In this document: in pieces, positions 49,920 to 63,013 of the stretch | Numbering within the stretch: position 1 is the first letter of the stretch | Layout: every line of letters begins with the position of its first letter | Source: Isoetes taiwanensis | Lineage: Eukaryota; Streptophyta; Lycopodiopsida; Isoetales; Isoetaceae | NCBI GenBank assembly: GCA_021234155.1 | Contig: JAJEKV010000148.1 | Coordinates: 640,616-704,615 of the forward strand | DNA length: 64,000 nt | Direction: 5' to 3' | Made by a program: the position numbers and the translations under genes | The notes under the pieces: generated by a model | The model's database searches: none | Seen by the model: only the letters and a program-made list of their open reading frames with translations | Told to the model about the DNA's origin: nothing

Positions 49920-50800
49920 TTTAAAGAGGATCATATGATGCTAAATCTTCATACCAAGTAATTGCATATAAGAAATCATTGGTGTGATCCTCATGTGAAT
50001 AAAAGTAGTTGTGAAACACAAATATTCAACTTACAACTTAGCGTAAACAAATAGTATTTTAATAAAACCAACACTTTATATACTAACACTTTACACTTTA
50101 AATAAGATATTTCTTTCTTTCCTTGCATCAGTGCCTATTTTTTTCAAGACGGATCACACCTGCTTAATAATACATATGGAAAAAAAAAAGGGACACACAC
50201 TAAATTGCACGGTGTGATCCACTTTCTTTACTCATTGGCTAAATTAAAATTAAACACAAAAGTACTCATTCCTATTTGTATCAAAAATGCTTTACTCACT
50301 CTTAAGTACATAAGCTCATTATCCCTTCTTCAAAGAGCATAATATTTTCAAGCATGATCACAACTGTCGGTCAGCATATTACGCGAACAAAAACCCGAAC
50401 ACACTAAATCTCAGATCGCCATGATCCACTTCTTTCTTATTTCATTGGCCAAATTAAAAATTAAAACACAAGTATCTCTTCTCATTTAACGCTTACCACC
50501 CCAAAGGCATAAAGTTATTAGTCCTTTCAAAGAGCATTTTCAAAGAGCATATCTTTAAATAAGGATCACATCAAGATCCTATTCAGATCAAAATACTTTA
50601 ATTAACTCTAGTAGTACATAAAGCATAGCCCTTTTCAAAAAGCAAACACTTTATCAATAAATGAGCACGTCAAGCATATCCACACTTAACTTCAAATAAG
50701 ATTACATATATATTTCTTTATTAAAAGATAATCAAAGAATTTACCATAGAAGTCATGTTTTTTCAAAGACATAACTGCCGTAATTCCCTCAGAGTAAGCT
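49920..50800. repeat. Degenerate ~205-bp tandem repeat
   Basis: Units begin with GATCACA words at about 50,152, 50,356 and 50,564. The first two also share a TGATCCACTT word, TCATTGGC(T/C)AAATTAAAA and a TTCAAAGAGCAT ending at corresponding positions. Weaker copies may extend left to the GATCATATGATGC word at about 49,928 and right past 50,640. Composition is AT-rich with no coding signal. Confidence 0.65.
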
Positions 50801-53800
50801 AAAAAGTGTTATACTAACCGCATGTAGCATCCACTTTCAGTTTCATTACAATGTATACCAACACCAAGTCCTCATCAATAGTCTCTCATTCGCATATAAA
50901 ATATGATTATCTCCCAAAGCTTATATTATGTTTTATTTAACTAAACTTTTTTCAAAGAGGGTCCTGTGCCAAAATACAAACACATAATCAATAAGCCAAC
51001 ACTTTACCAACAACCAAAGTTTTATTAAATAAGATTTTTATGTTATTTTATCAACCTAACAATGTTTCCATACGTGACACTTTGAGTTAACCGGGATCCA
51101 AAGGCTCACGCTTAAAAGCGGCGATTTTATACAATATGTCTTTTGGAGCTGTGTCGTGGCATTAGTGTAAAACACCCTAATGGAGCAAATATTTTGTAAC
51201 TCATTTTTTCAACAACCCCGATGCACGCCTTATCAAACATTTCTTCATTGCAAGACACCATTCTCATAAGGCTTCAGCACCGCTTAAACGAGGTCATGGG
51301 ACTACTCTTTCAAGCTCTGGCCCTACAATTTTACAACGTGAAACTAGATGCCCATTGCCCCTCAATGTATATCTTGAAAAAGTTACGTTCTTATGTCCAT
51401 ATGTTAGACAACAACGATGCCAAGAATGCTTTCCTAGTCCCAACTCTACATCCGAAGTAAATATAGCCCAAAGAAAAATATTTGATCTCGAGTGAATATA
51501 AATCAAGAAGAGGAAGAAAAGAAGCAAGGATCACATGACAAATCTCACTACATTACTTACAAAGTGCATATGCATTTTCTCGCATGGTGTGATCCATGTA
51601 TTATTGAGGGTGCAAATTTGCAAATATCCTCCTCTCTTCAAACCCCTTCCCTCCCTTCCCTTTTTGCAATATACTATCCATAGCATTTATTTTGAACCCT
51701 ATAGTTCTAACCTATTCATTAAGTGTATAAATGTCGCCCGCGTATGTAACTCCACAGTCATCTCGCTATGATAGCATTCTCACCCACAAGCCTATGGATA
51801 GACATCCTTCCACCGGCCATGCCTTTATTGTTTTGTAAGTGATGAACTGCATAAATGTAGGAGTACTCAGGAGCACGATGGATGCAATTAGGATACAGAT
51901 CGGTCGTTGAATTGTAAGTATCGAATGGCTGTGGAGAAATAATGTATGAATGGGAAGAGCCGAAAATAGGAAAACTTTAGAATGAAAAATCGGGGTAGTA
52001 AAACATGGCATGTAACGACGCTTTCTGTTTGTCCGCACATCGCCTCGCCGTTGTTGCTTAACTCTATGCTCAGCCTCAAGAAAAAACATTGCATACTATT
52101 GGAGACTTGATTCCAAATGAAGAGCGGCGAGAGGGATGCACGAAGGCTTAATGTGAACAATGAAATCTGTGCCAAAATTTGAAAAAGTGGTTGGTATGTG
52201 GGCATGTGCACGTGAGGGCGGAAAAGTAGCCATTATTTTGGTCCGCGAGCACGATTTCAAAAAACAGCGGGCCATTAATGGTTGCAATGGTACAAACATG
52301 TCCCATGAAATTTCTCGCCGTGGATGCTGGCAAGTTCGCCCTCTTCTACTCTGCCACAATCCAATGACTTTGAAAAATGCGCAAAACATCATTGGTCGCG
52401 AAACATGACGTGGAATCTTCGCATCCAAGATAAGGGCCATTTTGAGACCCCAAACTGGCCGTGAATGCTCCAAGTATGTCCAAATAAATATTATACTAGA
52501 ATGGACCTAGACTTAATGAAGCTATAAAGGCTATGGTCACATATGACAAAAAGCTACTAGATCCTGGATTCACTCTCTCGCATCGTGCTTCTGTTGTCTT
52601 AAAAGAAAAACAAGGAATTGATTGATCCCATACATGAATAGGTTTTTATCTCACCCTAAGCCATTTTGATAATAAGTTACAATGCTTAAGCATCTAATAT
52701 TTATGCAAGAACCCGAGAGTTGAAGATCCAAATCAAGATGTAGTTGAGTGCTATGCTAGGCAGCCTACAAATTAGCCGCACTGTGTACCATTTTTATCTA
52801 TTTTTGGTCTATTATCCCTTTGTAGTAAATGTAGTGCATCCTTCAATATTTGCTTAGGCACAAACTCATATTTTACCCGATGTACTGGATGTGCAATCGT
52901 TACTGGGTCCCAAGAGGATTGAAAAGCCTCATGAACTACCGTCCAAATTGTTTATCAACGCCATGGCCATTGTACTTGTATTGCCTATGTCATAGGATGT
53001 GTTGCATATTGTACGAGGGGATTTTATGATCCATATAGTATGTCACCAATTGCATTATGATGAGCCATACATATAGCATCACACTTTACGCAACACTCAC
53101 ATGACGAACGGAATTGCAAAATTACAGAACTATGCAAATGCGAAACTAACTGGCTTATTCCCCGTTGTATTCACATGATTATATCCCTAAAATCAATCCA
53201 AATTGCACTAAATAGTACTTAGGAAAGATCGCCGCCAAATTAGGAGCAACTAAAGCGAACGCTCTTTAATTTTGCATGTAGAGAATGGGACCGATTTTTT
53301 GCACAAGTTACGAATTTTGCACGACATACGTAATTGACCGATTTTTGCACAAGATTTGCACAAGTTTTTCACAAATTTCCTCAGACATAGAATTTAACCG
53401 GGATTTAGAGCTAATCCTGACGAACTCATTTGATAACAATTGATGTGTCCCTGGGATTAAACAAGTTCAGAGTATCTATTCAAAGGTCGCTTCGCTATGC
53501 AAAGAAATGATTTTGAACAGAATCGGCTTTTTAATAGAATCGGTCTCGGGATTCTTCCGGAATCGGCGTACCTTCTCGCGGAATGGATCGCTTTGAATCA
53601 ATCTGGCTATTGATCCGCTTTACTTTGAAGAATATGATCGATCCACAGCAAACCGAAGCCTACTGTGAGGATTCGTATTTGATGAGCTATGGAACTACGT
53701 ACCGAGCACTCACGTAAACCCGCTCATGTGAATATAACATGGAGTAGAAGTCGCTTAAGTGTACCACGCAGTTGCAGCCATGCTTCCAGCAACAGCCACA

Positions 53801-54087
53801 TCCCAAATGCAAACTGCGATACGCCTATCAGCGGGCGGTAGAGCACTTTTGAAGCAAAGATTGAAGCCGCTGCCTGTGTTCCCCGCAACCTGTGCCGTGA
53901 ACGCCATTATCTCACAAGCTAAAGATTGGCATGGCTTTCAATACATACCCCTAATATTTCTGCCCTGAAAAACAATATGAGCTTGACACGTGCCCTTTAA
54001 GAAATTAAAAAAAAAAAAATGTAGAATTGTCCCCGTGCTCTCTGTGCTCGCGAGATTTTGGCTGATTGCGGCCGAATGATTGCCTAC
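50801..54087. other. No recognised gene
   Basis: Frames at 51,221-51,460 (plus), 51,766-52,211 (minus) and 52,096-52,473 (minus, 125 codons) have no known domain. The 51.8-52.5 kb minus-strand frames overlap in different registers and may be a decayed exon, but no family is suggested. Around 53,330-53,380 there is a short repeat of GATTTTTGCACAAG. Confidence 0.35.
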
Positions 54088-54245
54088 AATAGGACTGGTC
54101 CTCCTCTAGATGTCCTGGAATATTTGCCTTGAATGTCATATCTACAAACAAAGATCTAACCAGTGTAATAGGACTGGTCCTGCTCTAGATGTCCTGGAAT
54201 ATTTGCGTTGAATGTCATATCTACAAAGATCTAACCAGTGTAATC
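54088..54245. repeat. Two-copy tandem duplication, 79-bp unit
   Basis: AATAGGACTGGTCCT-CTCTAG through ATGTCCTGGAATATTTGC, TTGAATGTCATATCTACAAA, AGATCTAACCAGTG occurs at 54,088 and again at 54,167 with two or three substitutions and one 4-base length difference. Confidence 0.9.
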
Positions 54246-54317
54246 GCATTGAATGTGCTAACTCTTATATATATCAGTGAGCCGTGATCTGAAATGGGTT
54301 GCTGTACAAGATAAAGT

Positions 54318-54432
54318 CTTGGATTTCTTGCCGGTGAAGAAATCGTCGCCATATCAGTCAGGCAAAAGGCCTTGGATTTCTTCCCTCTGAAGAAGTAGAT
54401 CCTTGGATTTCTTCCCTCTGAAGAAATCATCT
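54318..54432. repeat. Short repeats just upstream of the lectin receptor pseudogene
   Basis: CTTGGATTTCTTCCCTCTGA plus AGAA occurs twice in tandem (54,370 and 54,401, 31-bp unit), with a divergent third copy at 54,318. It lies in what would be the promoter or leader of the pseudogene. Confidence 0.85.
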
Positions 54433-54484
54433 ACTGGGATCGAGCTTCGGCTATGGCACCAATTCACGGTCTCCCGTTCCGACG

Positions 54485-55830
54485 ATGGTACCCTTCTTTA
54501 TCGCCCCCATCTTCGTTTTGCTTTCCTTCCCAATCCCAACCCTTCAATATATGTAGTATGATCTCATGCGCAATATTTCCAACACTGGACCTTCGTTAAA
54601 TCTTGACAATGGCTTACACGGCGGTTCTACTGGATTCATCGGCAACATAACCACTGAAGAAGGAAACGGATATGTCCAACATAACCACTGAAAAAGGAAA
54701 AGGCCGTTCTTTGTAATTAAGGACGGATCGGGCTATAGCCTTTCGGTTCTTGCATATGATCTTACAAATGGGGATTCGTACTCCGCAGAGGTCATTTGGG
54801 AGGCTAATTAGTTCCGTTTGGTTAGCGATGGAGCGGTTCTTGAGTTTATAAACGGAAATATGCTCCTTCAGGATTCGGATGGCGTCGTTTGGCAAACAGG
54901 GACCCAAAACAGGGGAGTCAAGTACTTGCAGGTTAGCAACCGTGGTAATATTGTTCTTGTTAATGACTCTGGAAACATTCATAACAAAATATGGCAGACC
55001 TTTGATAGCCCAACCGATACAATGGTTTGCACCCAAGTTCTTAAACCTGGTATGCATCTTTACAGCGGAAATTATAGCCTGGTTCTAGAAGAGGGCAGAT
55101 TAGCCCTTTTGTATAGATCAAGCATTACCACTCAAGAATGGACCTGGAATGATGCATTAAAGTCGTCAGTTTTCCTTGCATTTTGTTGCGATGCAAGCGA
55201 CTTTGTTCTTCAGCTGAGATCAGATTTACAAAGTGTAAATGAGTTCAACAAGTTTAATACCACAAATTGCACTAATAGTTCTGACACTGTCGTGGTGAAC
55301 AACATTCTGAAGTTCAAGAGTTCCAACGAGTTTTCCTTTGCTGCATTTGTGAGATTGGAAGACGATGGGCAGATTACGGCTACAAAGTGGGTGATTCGTA
55401 AGCAGTAATTTGACAACTGTGATCTACTCACAAGCTGTGGTTCATACGGACTCTGCAGCCAAACAGCCCCAGTTCAAATTATTTTCAGCTTTCAGTTACT
55501 TCAAACCCTGAAGCTGGCTGCCAGCTAAAATCAAAGGTATCGAGACTGTAATGGGGCTTCACTCAACATCGATTACTTACCCAACAATTATTCTTCTTAT
55601 CAGAAGTTGTCTAGTGTTGATGATTGTAGAAACCTCTGTTTGCTAAATGCAAGCTGCCTAGCTGGGTTTTTCCATGGGGGCAGATAGGCGACAACAGTAC
55701 CAGAGGCTTCTACAGACTGCATGTATCTCCATCTCGATCAGTGCCATTCTCTTTGCTGCCTTGTGCTTGCGCCATTCTTTTATCAATACACAGGCCGAAG
55801 CCCTTTAATTTAGATTTATTAAATTTGGGG
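54485..55830 (+). pseudogene. G-type (S-locus/D-mannose) lectin receptor-like gene, broken
   Basis: A single frame carries most of the ectodomain. ATG at 54,485 opens a hydrophobic signal-like peptide (VPFFIAPIFVLLSF). The lectin domain follows: SVLAYDLTNGD, EVIWEAN at the usual VWxANR position, NMLLQDSDGVVWQTGT, then NRGNIVLVNDSGN and IWQTFDSPTDT (54,989-55,021), the hallmark W-Q-S-F-D-x-P-T-D-T motif. A CDLLTSCGSYGLC EGF-like segment lies at 55,418-55,456, and DDCRNLCLLNASCLAGFF (about 55,613-55,666) matches the PAN-like domain. In-frame stops occur at 54,554, 54,689, 54,809, 55,406 and 55,685, and a frameshift lies near 55,480. No kinase motif follows. In intact members the ectodomain precedes a membrane segment and a Ser/Thr kinase at the plasma membrane. 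This copy is dead and 3'-truncated. Confidence 0.87.
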
Positions 55831-56346
55831 CATCGTTTTGGACAAAGAGCAAATCGGCTCTTTTGGAATCGTGAATGCAGACATACATCTTTTGCTCCTC
55901 CAAAACTATACGGCAGATGAAGAATCTGGGTGGGACATGGCCGCTGTGTCTGCTTTTGGAATCACTGGTAACTGACCCACTTTGCTCTTTGATATTTCTA
56001 CTTAGTTCTCCAGATGTTCGTGTGAGGTTCATATCCAGGTTCTTCGCTGCTGCAAGAACGTAGTACAGATTTCAGCGCAACGAAGCACTATCAGTGATGG
56101 GTGTTTGTGCTCACAAGAAATGAGAATGCAATGATTGTTTTCCATTTTGGCAAAGGGGGAAAGAAACTGGTGCAAAACCCTTGTTGGGATAAATGACTGG
56201 GATTTCAAGGGGTCACGCGCAGCTCTTTGTTAATTAGAAAGGTGGAGGAGACAAAGCTGTAAACAGTGCGATTCCACCAGGATTGAGACTGGAATATGCT
56301 AGAAATGCTATGTGCTTATATTGTTTGTCATCATTTGTTACATTTC
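55831..56346. other. Region expected to hold the kinase; none seen
   Basis: Where the transmembrane segment and kinase of the receptor should follow, no glycine loop, VAIK, HRD or DFG motif is readable in any plus frame. The frame 55,875-56,063 has no known domain. Confidence 0.55.
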
Positions 56347-56532
56347 TTACAGTAATATACTAATATACTGTTGTGATGTAGAGGTTGGAGTCAAGTGGAT
56401 TCATCAATTTCATTAAGTTCGGTACTTTCGGAAACATTTTTTACAGTAATATAGTAATATACTGTTGTGATGTGGAGGCCCAAACAAGTGGATTCATCAA
56501 TTTCAATAAGTTCTGAACTTTCAGAAACATTA
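56347..56532. repeat. Two-copy tandem duplication, 94-bp unit
   Basis: TTACAGTAATATA-TAATATACTG followed by TTGTGATGT-GAGG, CAAGTGGATTCATCAATTTCA and TTC-GAAACATT occurs at 56,347 and 56,441 with few differences. A 12-base insertion/deletion pattern is absent, so the duplication is fairly recent or conserved. Confidence 0.9.
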
Positions 56533-59500
56533 GCAGGATCAATAGCAATCTATGTAAATGTATACATAGTCTAGCAATGAAGTATGGCAGTATGGTGAAT
56601 GCCTTTATTTGACCAAATGGCTATGCATAGCCTTATTGTGGTTTGCAATCCTTGCAGCATATGCACATCAACATATGCACATCATGTGCAACTCAACTTA
56701 ATATTTTAAGCAGTGTTGAAGACTTGATGCAATGTCATTTTGCAGTTTCCTAGTTGCATGTGCATTATCATATGGCCCTATCCAAGATTCTAATATCTGT
56801 TATACTCTTCAGAGCAGTATAAATAGCACAAACGTCTGGGCAGTAAAGGCCAAATTGTGTTTATTAGTATTGCATTGTTTATGTTTGTGCTTGCTTCCTT
56901 CCTATGCAAAATGCTTCCTTGGTGCTACATGAATGCAAGTTATTTGTCCTTTTAGTATTTGATTCTCTAGTTTGTCCAATTTTAAATTACCATTGTGTTG
57001 AATGGAGGATGTCACAATTCCAAGATGGAAATATGACAAAACAAATTAAATAAGATAAAGATGAAAAAAAACCTATTTACCATAAAAAAAAATTTTGTCG
57101 TGTCTGGGCGCTTATGGAATATAGAAAAACTCTCCTCGACAGAGCTAAAAACTTATGATGAGCTGCCTACACGCCTTTCTCCACTCCATATCTTTTAGAA
57201 ATATGTAGAAAATTTTTAAAGGAATCTCAAGAGAATTTATATAGAACCCAAGAAAAATCTTGAAGAAATTGGAGATGACTTTTAGCATGACTCGACCAAT
57301 GGAGCCAAGCACTTAGTTTTCTAGCTCACCATAAGGTTTTTTAAGACCTATTGTCTTCGATTTGGGCCACTTTTTGCTCCAGCCTAGCCCAAAGAAATGT
57401 TCAAGCAAGTGCACTCAAGGCAAGGCAACAAAATGCGTGTTCACATGTGTTTTAGCATGCATACACGAGTTGGGAAGAGAATGCCGCTGCCTTGCCATGT
57501 TTCTTGTACATTTAACTTATGTGATATAACAAATTCATTTAATGATTCTATGTTGAGAGATAATTCCATGTTCAAAGCATATCATTTTACTAATAAAACA
57601 AAGATATTGTTCTAACGTAAAATTATTGGCAAACATAAAGTATTTTTCAAGCAATCTAATAACAACATCGTTAAGCATGTATGATGAGTTGGGGAAGAGA
57701 ATCAGCTACGTACGCTCCTGGTCAGCCGCGATAAGTTTCAGAGAACATAAATATGAGTCTCTTTTGACTTAAAAATGAATGGGCTAGAGCCATTAAGGAT
57801 TTTATGAAATGAACAATGTCAAAAGGGCAAATGTCATAAGACGTTTCACATACCTTGAAATTAGAATAAGAACCATATTTTAGATCCAATGGGGATAAAT
57901 TTACATGTATATATCTATAAGGAAAAAAAAAAAAACCCGCATAAAGACTAGCCTTTAACAAAAGCCATACTAGCCACTTCTACATACCTTGGTCAACTTT
58001 GGTACCCAAGTATCTATCCCATTACGTGGACCCTTTAGGTCAAAGACTTACACATCCAAATTCTGATCTCGTGGAGAATTAACAAGAAAAACCAAACTTA
58101 AAAAGGTCCACCAACCTTTTAATTTTTCCAAAACCATATTTGTTCTCAATACATGGACAACCTCACATTTGAGTCTCATAGATCATTATATTTTAATTCT
58201 TATTGAAGACACCTACTTCCATGAACATCAAATAACACTTAGTCATCTCGATTTTGTTCATTTTAATACTCTTCGTGCATCTTGTTCAGCGAGCCATACT
58301 ACTAAACTTGTCCTTTGTGTGTCAATTAGGTAATCCGATCACCTTGTGTCGTAATTACTGTGATTAATTTGTGGCCAAATCAGAAGATTATGAACAAAGG
58401 ATGACTCCACTCACCGAATGTATTAAGATCACCATTAGAGAAAATGGAGTCATCTTTGCATCCCATTCAAAATTCAAAATTCCACATCAGCTTTTCCTTT
58501 GCACCAATAAGAAAACAAGTTGTGTGTTAAAAAGGCATGTCTATGTGGCACCATACTGGCCAAAATCTCCTATGAAGATACGTTTAATATTTTCTCAAGA
58601 TACTTCTCATTTACTTCAAATTGAAGCAATCTACTTCGAGCCTCTTCATTTATTATAGTTGTGGGAAGTAATTGTGGTCGGTAAATACCATTCTCAAACC
58701 GCCTTCTCGATTTGTGTTCTCTCGATTTTTGGGTAATTGCTCTGACGGTGTTTTGGCGGGCGAAGCCAATGCGGGAAAACAACAGAAACCCTATTCTCAA
58801 GCACAAGACTGAGGTGAAACAGATGGGAAAACCCCATAGTTGAAGAAGCTTGGTGCATGAAATCCGCATTGGATCTTGAGCTCTCGATTGCTGTGACGCA
58901 GTTTCCATACATTGGTCTTAGCCTATTTTCCGCGGAAGCTCTTTGTCTCTTTTTTATTTGCCCTCGTTTCCTACTTTCAATTTAAATCGTTTGGTGTCTT
59001 ATTAGCCCATTCTACAAAGATGGGGCTAATCGCTTTCTTGCCGCTTATGCCGTGGAATTTGGTTTCGAAGAGGTATGGATCTGAAGTTTCCTTTGCTTCC
59101 CCGCGGTCACACAAAAATTTTCCTGCTTTCTTACAAGGCGTAATAGCTTCGTAGATGTTTATTTGCTGCTAAAACCGAGTTTGATGCATTCCCCAAGCAC
59201 ATACCCACAGAGGCTAAACTCTACACCATTTTGCAAATTATTGGTAAGATCTCTCCATCTTTCATTTGCCAGATTCCAAACCAACTTCAAACATAAACAA
59301 TATTGTTACTTTGGTCTTTTTACCTCAATCCTTTCAAATTTTGAGTCTAATAGATTACAAAATAGCTCAGAATTTTAGAATGAACAAAGATAAAGAATAC
59401 ACTAATTCACATGTTTGGCTGTGTTGGGATGATACCAGGTTGAATGCTTCGGTATTACATGTATCAAAGTGACATCTTTAAGCATTACTAAGACTACGCT

Positions 59501-61955
59501 TAACGCAGTTGAAGACAATATGCATACATATCTAGATGCATGGATCCATGAAAAGGTTTATGACGGGTTTCATCTAACTCAGTAGTCTTGTTCACATGTA
59601 TGATAAATGAGGAACTTGGAAATGAGGGACTTGTTTCAATTACTTTGTCTCAGACACGTATAATGTCTAAACTTGAATTATATATCATTGCTAGATTGGA
59701 GCTTAGTTACATCAGAAATATTATTATTTATCATAATAACTTATTCCTTTACATCCGCATAGTTTAGAACTTCTTTTCAAGCGTGTCCAACATTTTAATA
59801 CATGTTACAAGCAAGCTCATGGCAAAACATATTGTATGTATAGATGATAATTCCGTTTGATTTGGAATAAGTATAATAATGTTACTTTACATTTTTAAAG
59901 GATTGAATGGTGATTCGTGTTCAAATCCCGAAGCTTATAAAGATCCTGTGTCATATTAATTTGTTTTATATTATCTGCGCTTAAGCGCTTAATTGTTTGA
60001 TTCACATCAGCGCTTGCTGAATATGAAGAATATATTAAGGATATGATTCCTCGATATGCCCCGCTTGAGCAGAACTACTAGTTATCTTCTTCAACACATC
60101 CCTCGTGGATCATCAAGTTCTCGATTCTTCTCAAACAAGTTCTTCCATTATTCTATCACTTATTTTGCTACTTCGTGATGGCCTATGAGGTAGGATATAA
60201 AGCTCTTGATTGAAACATTCTAGACTCAATCCTCGCCTACCCATGGTGCATGCCATCACCAATGTACTGAATCTTCTCCAACAATTGCAACTTCGTGACC
60301 GGTCACTGCTTTCTAAGTGCAAAGCAAGCATCGCCTTGACATTTTTCGTAATATCCAAACCTTCTTAGTTTTTCAACAAGACACTTGTTTATTAAATCAT
60401 CCAAGTGCTCTTCATGATCCAAGCCAGAGTCGGCTGGGCCCCATGAAGCACTCTCCTTCCGAGCAACTAAATTCACCTCACGGGTTATGTACACTCCTCC
60501 CTCCACCGCAATAAAATTTGATGGTTTGGTCTCATATACAAGAGGCTTTATGATTTGGAAAGGCTTTCCCAAAGACTTAACCTTCTAGCAATGTATGTAT
60601 TCACGCTAAAAGGAAACCTGACAAGATCTAAGAGACTAAAATTGAACTAGTAAAACATGCAAGAGCTTAGCATTTTAGCTGCGGTGGCTTTTGCATTGCT
60701 CATTCTAGCAAAGGATTTTTCACCGTGCTGCGATGGTCAAGGGATGCATGATGCATATGGTCGACATCCTGCATAATCAAGTGGATTGCATTGCCGTAAA
60801 GGGCTTGATATTCTTATCTATCGAGCTGCTCCAATATACCCAATTGCATTTCCGTGAAAACATCCCCTCGCTAATAATAGCCCGCTTCGGATTTTCTTCT
60901 GCCAAATGGGCTTGTGTGTTCTTCGCCTTCCTTTGATCGAAAACAATTCCTTGCCTTCATCTCAAAACGTACGCTCTTTTATCACTACCTATGTAAAGCA
61001 AGATAATTTGTTCTTAAAACTAGAAGGTAATATTTCGGGCCGAGAGAGAGGTGGGGGTCGATATCGCACGCATTATATTGCATACCAAATACAAGAAAAG
61101 GAAAACCAAGAGATAGCACGCTGCTCTATCTCGTTTGAACGAATCCGCCTCCACAAAGCCTATCTCCCTCCCCGCACTGCTGTAAAATGGCGATGGCCGT
61201 AAATACTCTAGTTTGTGCTATTGGCTTCAACAAGCTTGGCAGGTATGCGTAAGAATTGGGTGCTTCCGACCAGGTTTTTATGCAATTCTTTTTGAGGTTC
61301 GCGAGCTCTAAAGGGCGACGCAACCAAGCTTCCTCTCTCGCCCGACCGCTTTGGAGACCACCACGATGAAGAATGGCCACAGATTCACGAATTTAAGTGC
61401 AACTCGCATTTCTATTCCAAGCACTCCCCGGAGAGCCTAAAATCGAAAAACGGCGATGAGATGTTGCCCAACCTATTTAGCGATCCGGCCTATCTCGCAT
61501 TCTTCCGGATCGACGGCGAAATGATAAGTGTGGGTTAGCTTCCCCAAAGAAATTTAGAAGTGTTAGACCACTTGCAAAGCATGAAAGCAATACAAAAGCC
61601 GCGGGCATTTGTACATATCAACCACCTGGAAGGCATCCCACACGGATTCTATTATGGTAAAAAGAAAACCTGTGAAGAAGAAGAAGAATTGGGGTGTTTT
61701 CGCCGGGTGAAATAAAGCCGCTGATTTGCTTCTCTTAACTGTGAAGCTTCGCATCGCGGCTCTTACCGCTGCATCCGAAAAAAAATGCAATGGTTTACCG
61801 TTTGGGTACAATCACTGCTTAGGATGGAATTTGTAGACTATGTATTTAGCCCAAGGCCATGCTCGCTACAATCGCTATTATATTCATCCTGACTCATTAT
61901 GAACTCTAACAAAGAAACCGAAGCAGATGATCGCTTAAAGGGTTATCACCGAGAT
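56533..61955. other. No recognised gene
   Basis: Frames such as 58,570-58,908 (minus), 60,303-60,572 (minus, 89 codons) and 61,126-61,380 (minus) have no known domain. GC rises modestly around 58,680-59,150 and 60,900-61,500, possible decayed exons. Confidence 0.35.
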
Positions 61956-62037
61956 GCAGTCCGCATTAGCTCCCTGATTGGCATCGGTGAAAACCCAAGC
62001 CAGACTTATCAGCGTGATTCTAAGAAAAAAATTGCAC
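61956..62037. repeat. Direct repeat, copy 1
   Basis: GCAGTCC-AGCTCCCTGATTGGCATC, GAAAACCCAAGC and GTGATTCTAAGAAAAAAA in this order. The same sequence recurs 350 bp downstream at 62,306-62,383 with small indels. Confidence 0.85.
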
Positions 62038-62108
62038 TCAGAATTCATCGTTATAGACATGATGAGTCCTATATCAACACGTAAAGTATGTTTCAAAGGC
62101 CATTTCTC

Positions 62109-62537
62109 TCAAGCTTCTACCAAATTCAGTTGAGCTTCTTCAAATCCTCCCTTTAGATAGTTTCGCATAAAAAGAACTCTCCTCAGCTCAAGACTGAAAC
62201 CCATGCTCGCACTCCAAGTTCTAAACCCATGCCTATGCCCAATAGCTTCATTCCATCCTTCAAACATTTGAATCGCTTCAGAATTATGGATTAAACCAAA
62301 ATAGGCAGTCCATAGCTCCCTGATTGGCATCATCATGAAAACCCAAGCTGCACTATCATGTGATTCTAAGAAAAAAAATGCAAAAGAAAAAATACCACAA
62401 AGCCTTTGAACCGTGAAGAAACTGGAGTTTTTTTTTCCCCTTCCAGACAGAGAACCGTTAAGCAGCTGTATGTTTTTTCCCACCAAGGCATTAGGATGGA
62501 ATGAATCCTCGATATGGCTTGCAGATGCATGTCCCAA
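62109..62537 (-). pseudogene. Doubtful PPR-like fragment
   Basis: The minus-strand frame has a stretch SAAWVFMMMPIREL followed by TAYFGLIHNSEAIQMFEG. This is faintly like the plant PPR pattern of A-x-x-VF-x-xMP-x-R-(D/E)-x-x-x-W-x-A-(M/L)-I and E-A-(L/I)-x-(L/M)-F-E. Only one such unit is visible, and flanking units that should recur every 35 or so residues are not clear. Typical PPR proteins have ten or more units and act in organelle RNA processing. The frame also overlaps the direct repeat at 62,306-62,383. I rate it as a weak lead only. Confidence 0.2.
62306..62383. repeat. Direct repeat, copy 2
   Basis: Second copy of the block at 61,956-62,037. Together they suggest that a ~350-bp segment was duplicated and then diverged outside this core. 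Confidence 0.85.
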
Positions 62538-63013
62538 AGTTGGGCCTGCACACCATTCCCAATATTAAATTCATTGAATCAAACTAGAAACTATACGTCT
62601 TGATGTGTCTTGATGTGACGTGATATTACTAAGATATTCCTTTGACATTAACATGAGGTGTATCTGTGATGGCAATAACTCCAACCGTAAATAGCTTCCT
62701 ATTGTCCTCTACGGCTTCAAAATTATCACGTGCCTACTGCCATGATTAGGCCTACCTGATATTATTCTTCATTAAATGCTTGCAATATCAGACCATTTAA
62801 AATGTCTAATCACATTTGTTGGCAAGTCCATCTTAGTGGATGCACTTATATAAATGCAAGGGCTCCTCGTCCGCAACAACTCATCTGCTTGAGTTTTGGG
62901 CGCTTGCTTCTCCTTCTCGTGATTGCCTTGACAAGGTATAATGGGGTAGTATTTTTCGGCCTATCCCAAATTTTAGTGTTCTTCATTCACATGTGGTTTC
63001 ATCTGAATTCATG
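62538..63013. other. No recognised gene
   Basis: Ordinary AT-rich sequence leading into the array at 63,014. The frame 62,802-63,167 (121 codons) runs into the repeat and has no known domain. Confidence 0.4.

Noticed and set aside
52096-52473. 125-codon minus-strand frame
   Set aside because: No recognisable domain or splice context, and overlapping frames are open on both strands.
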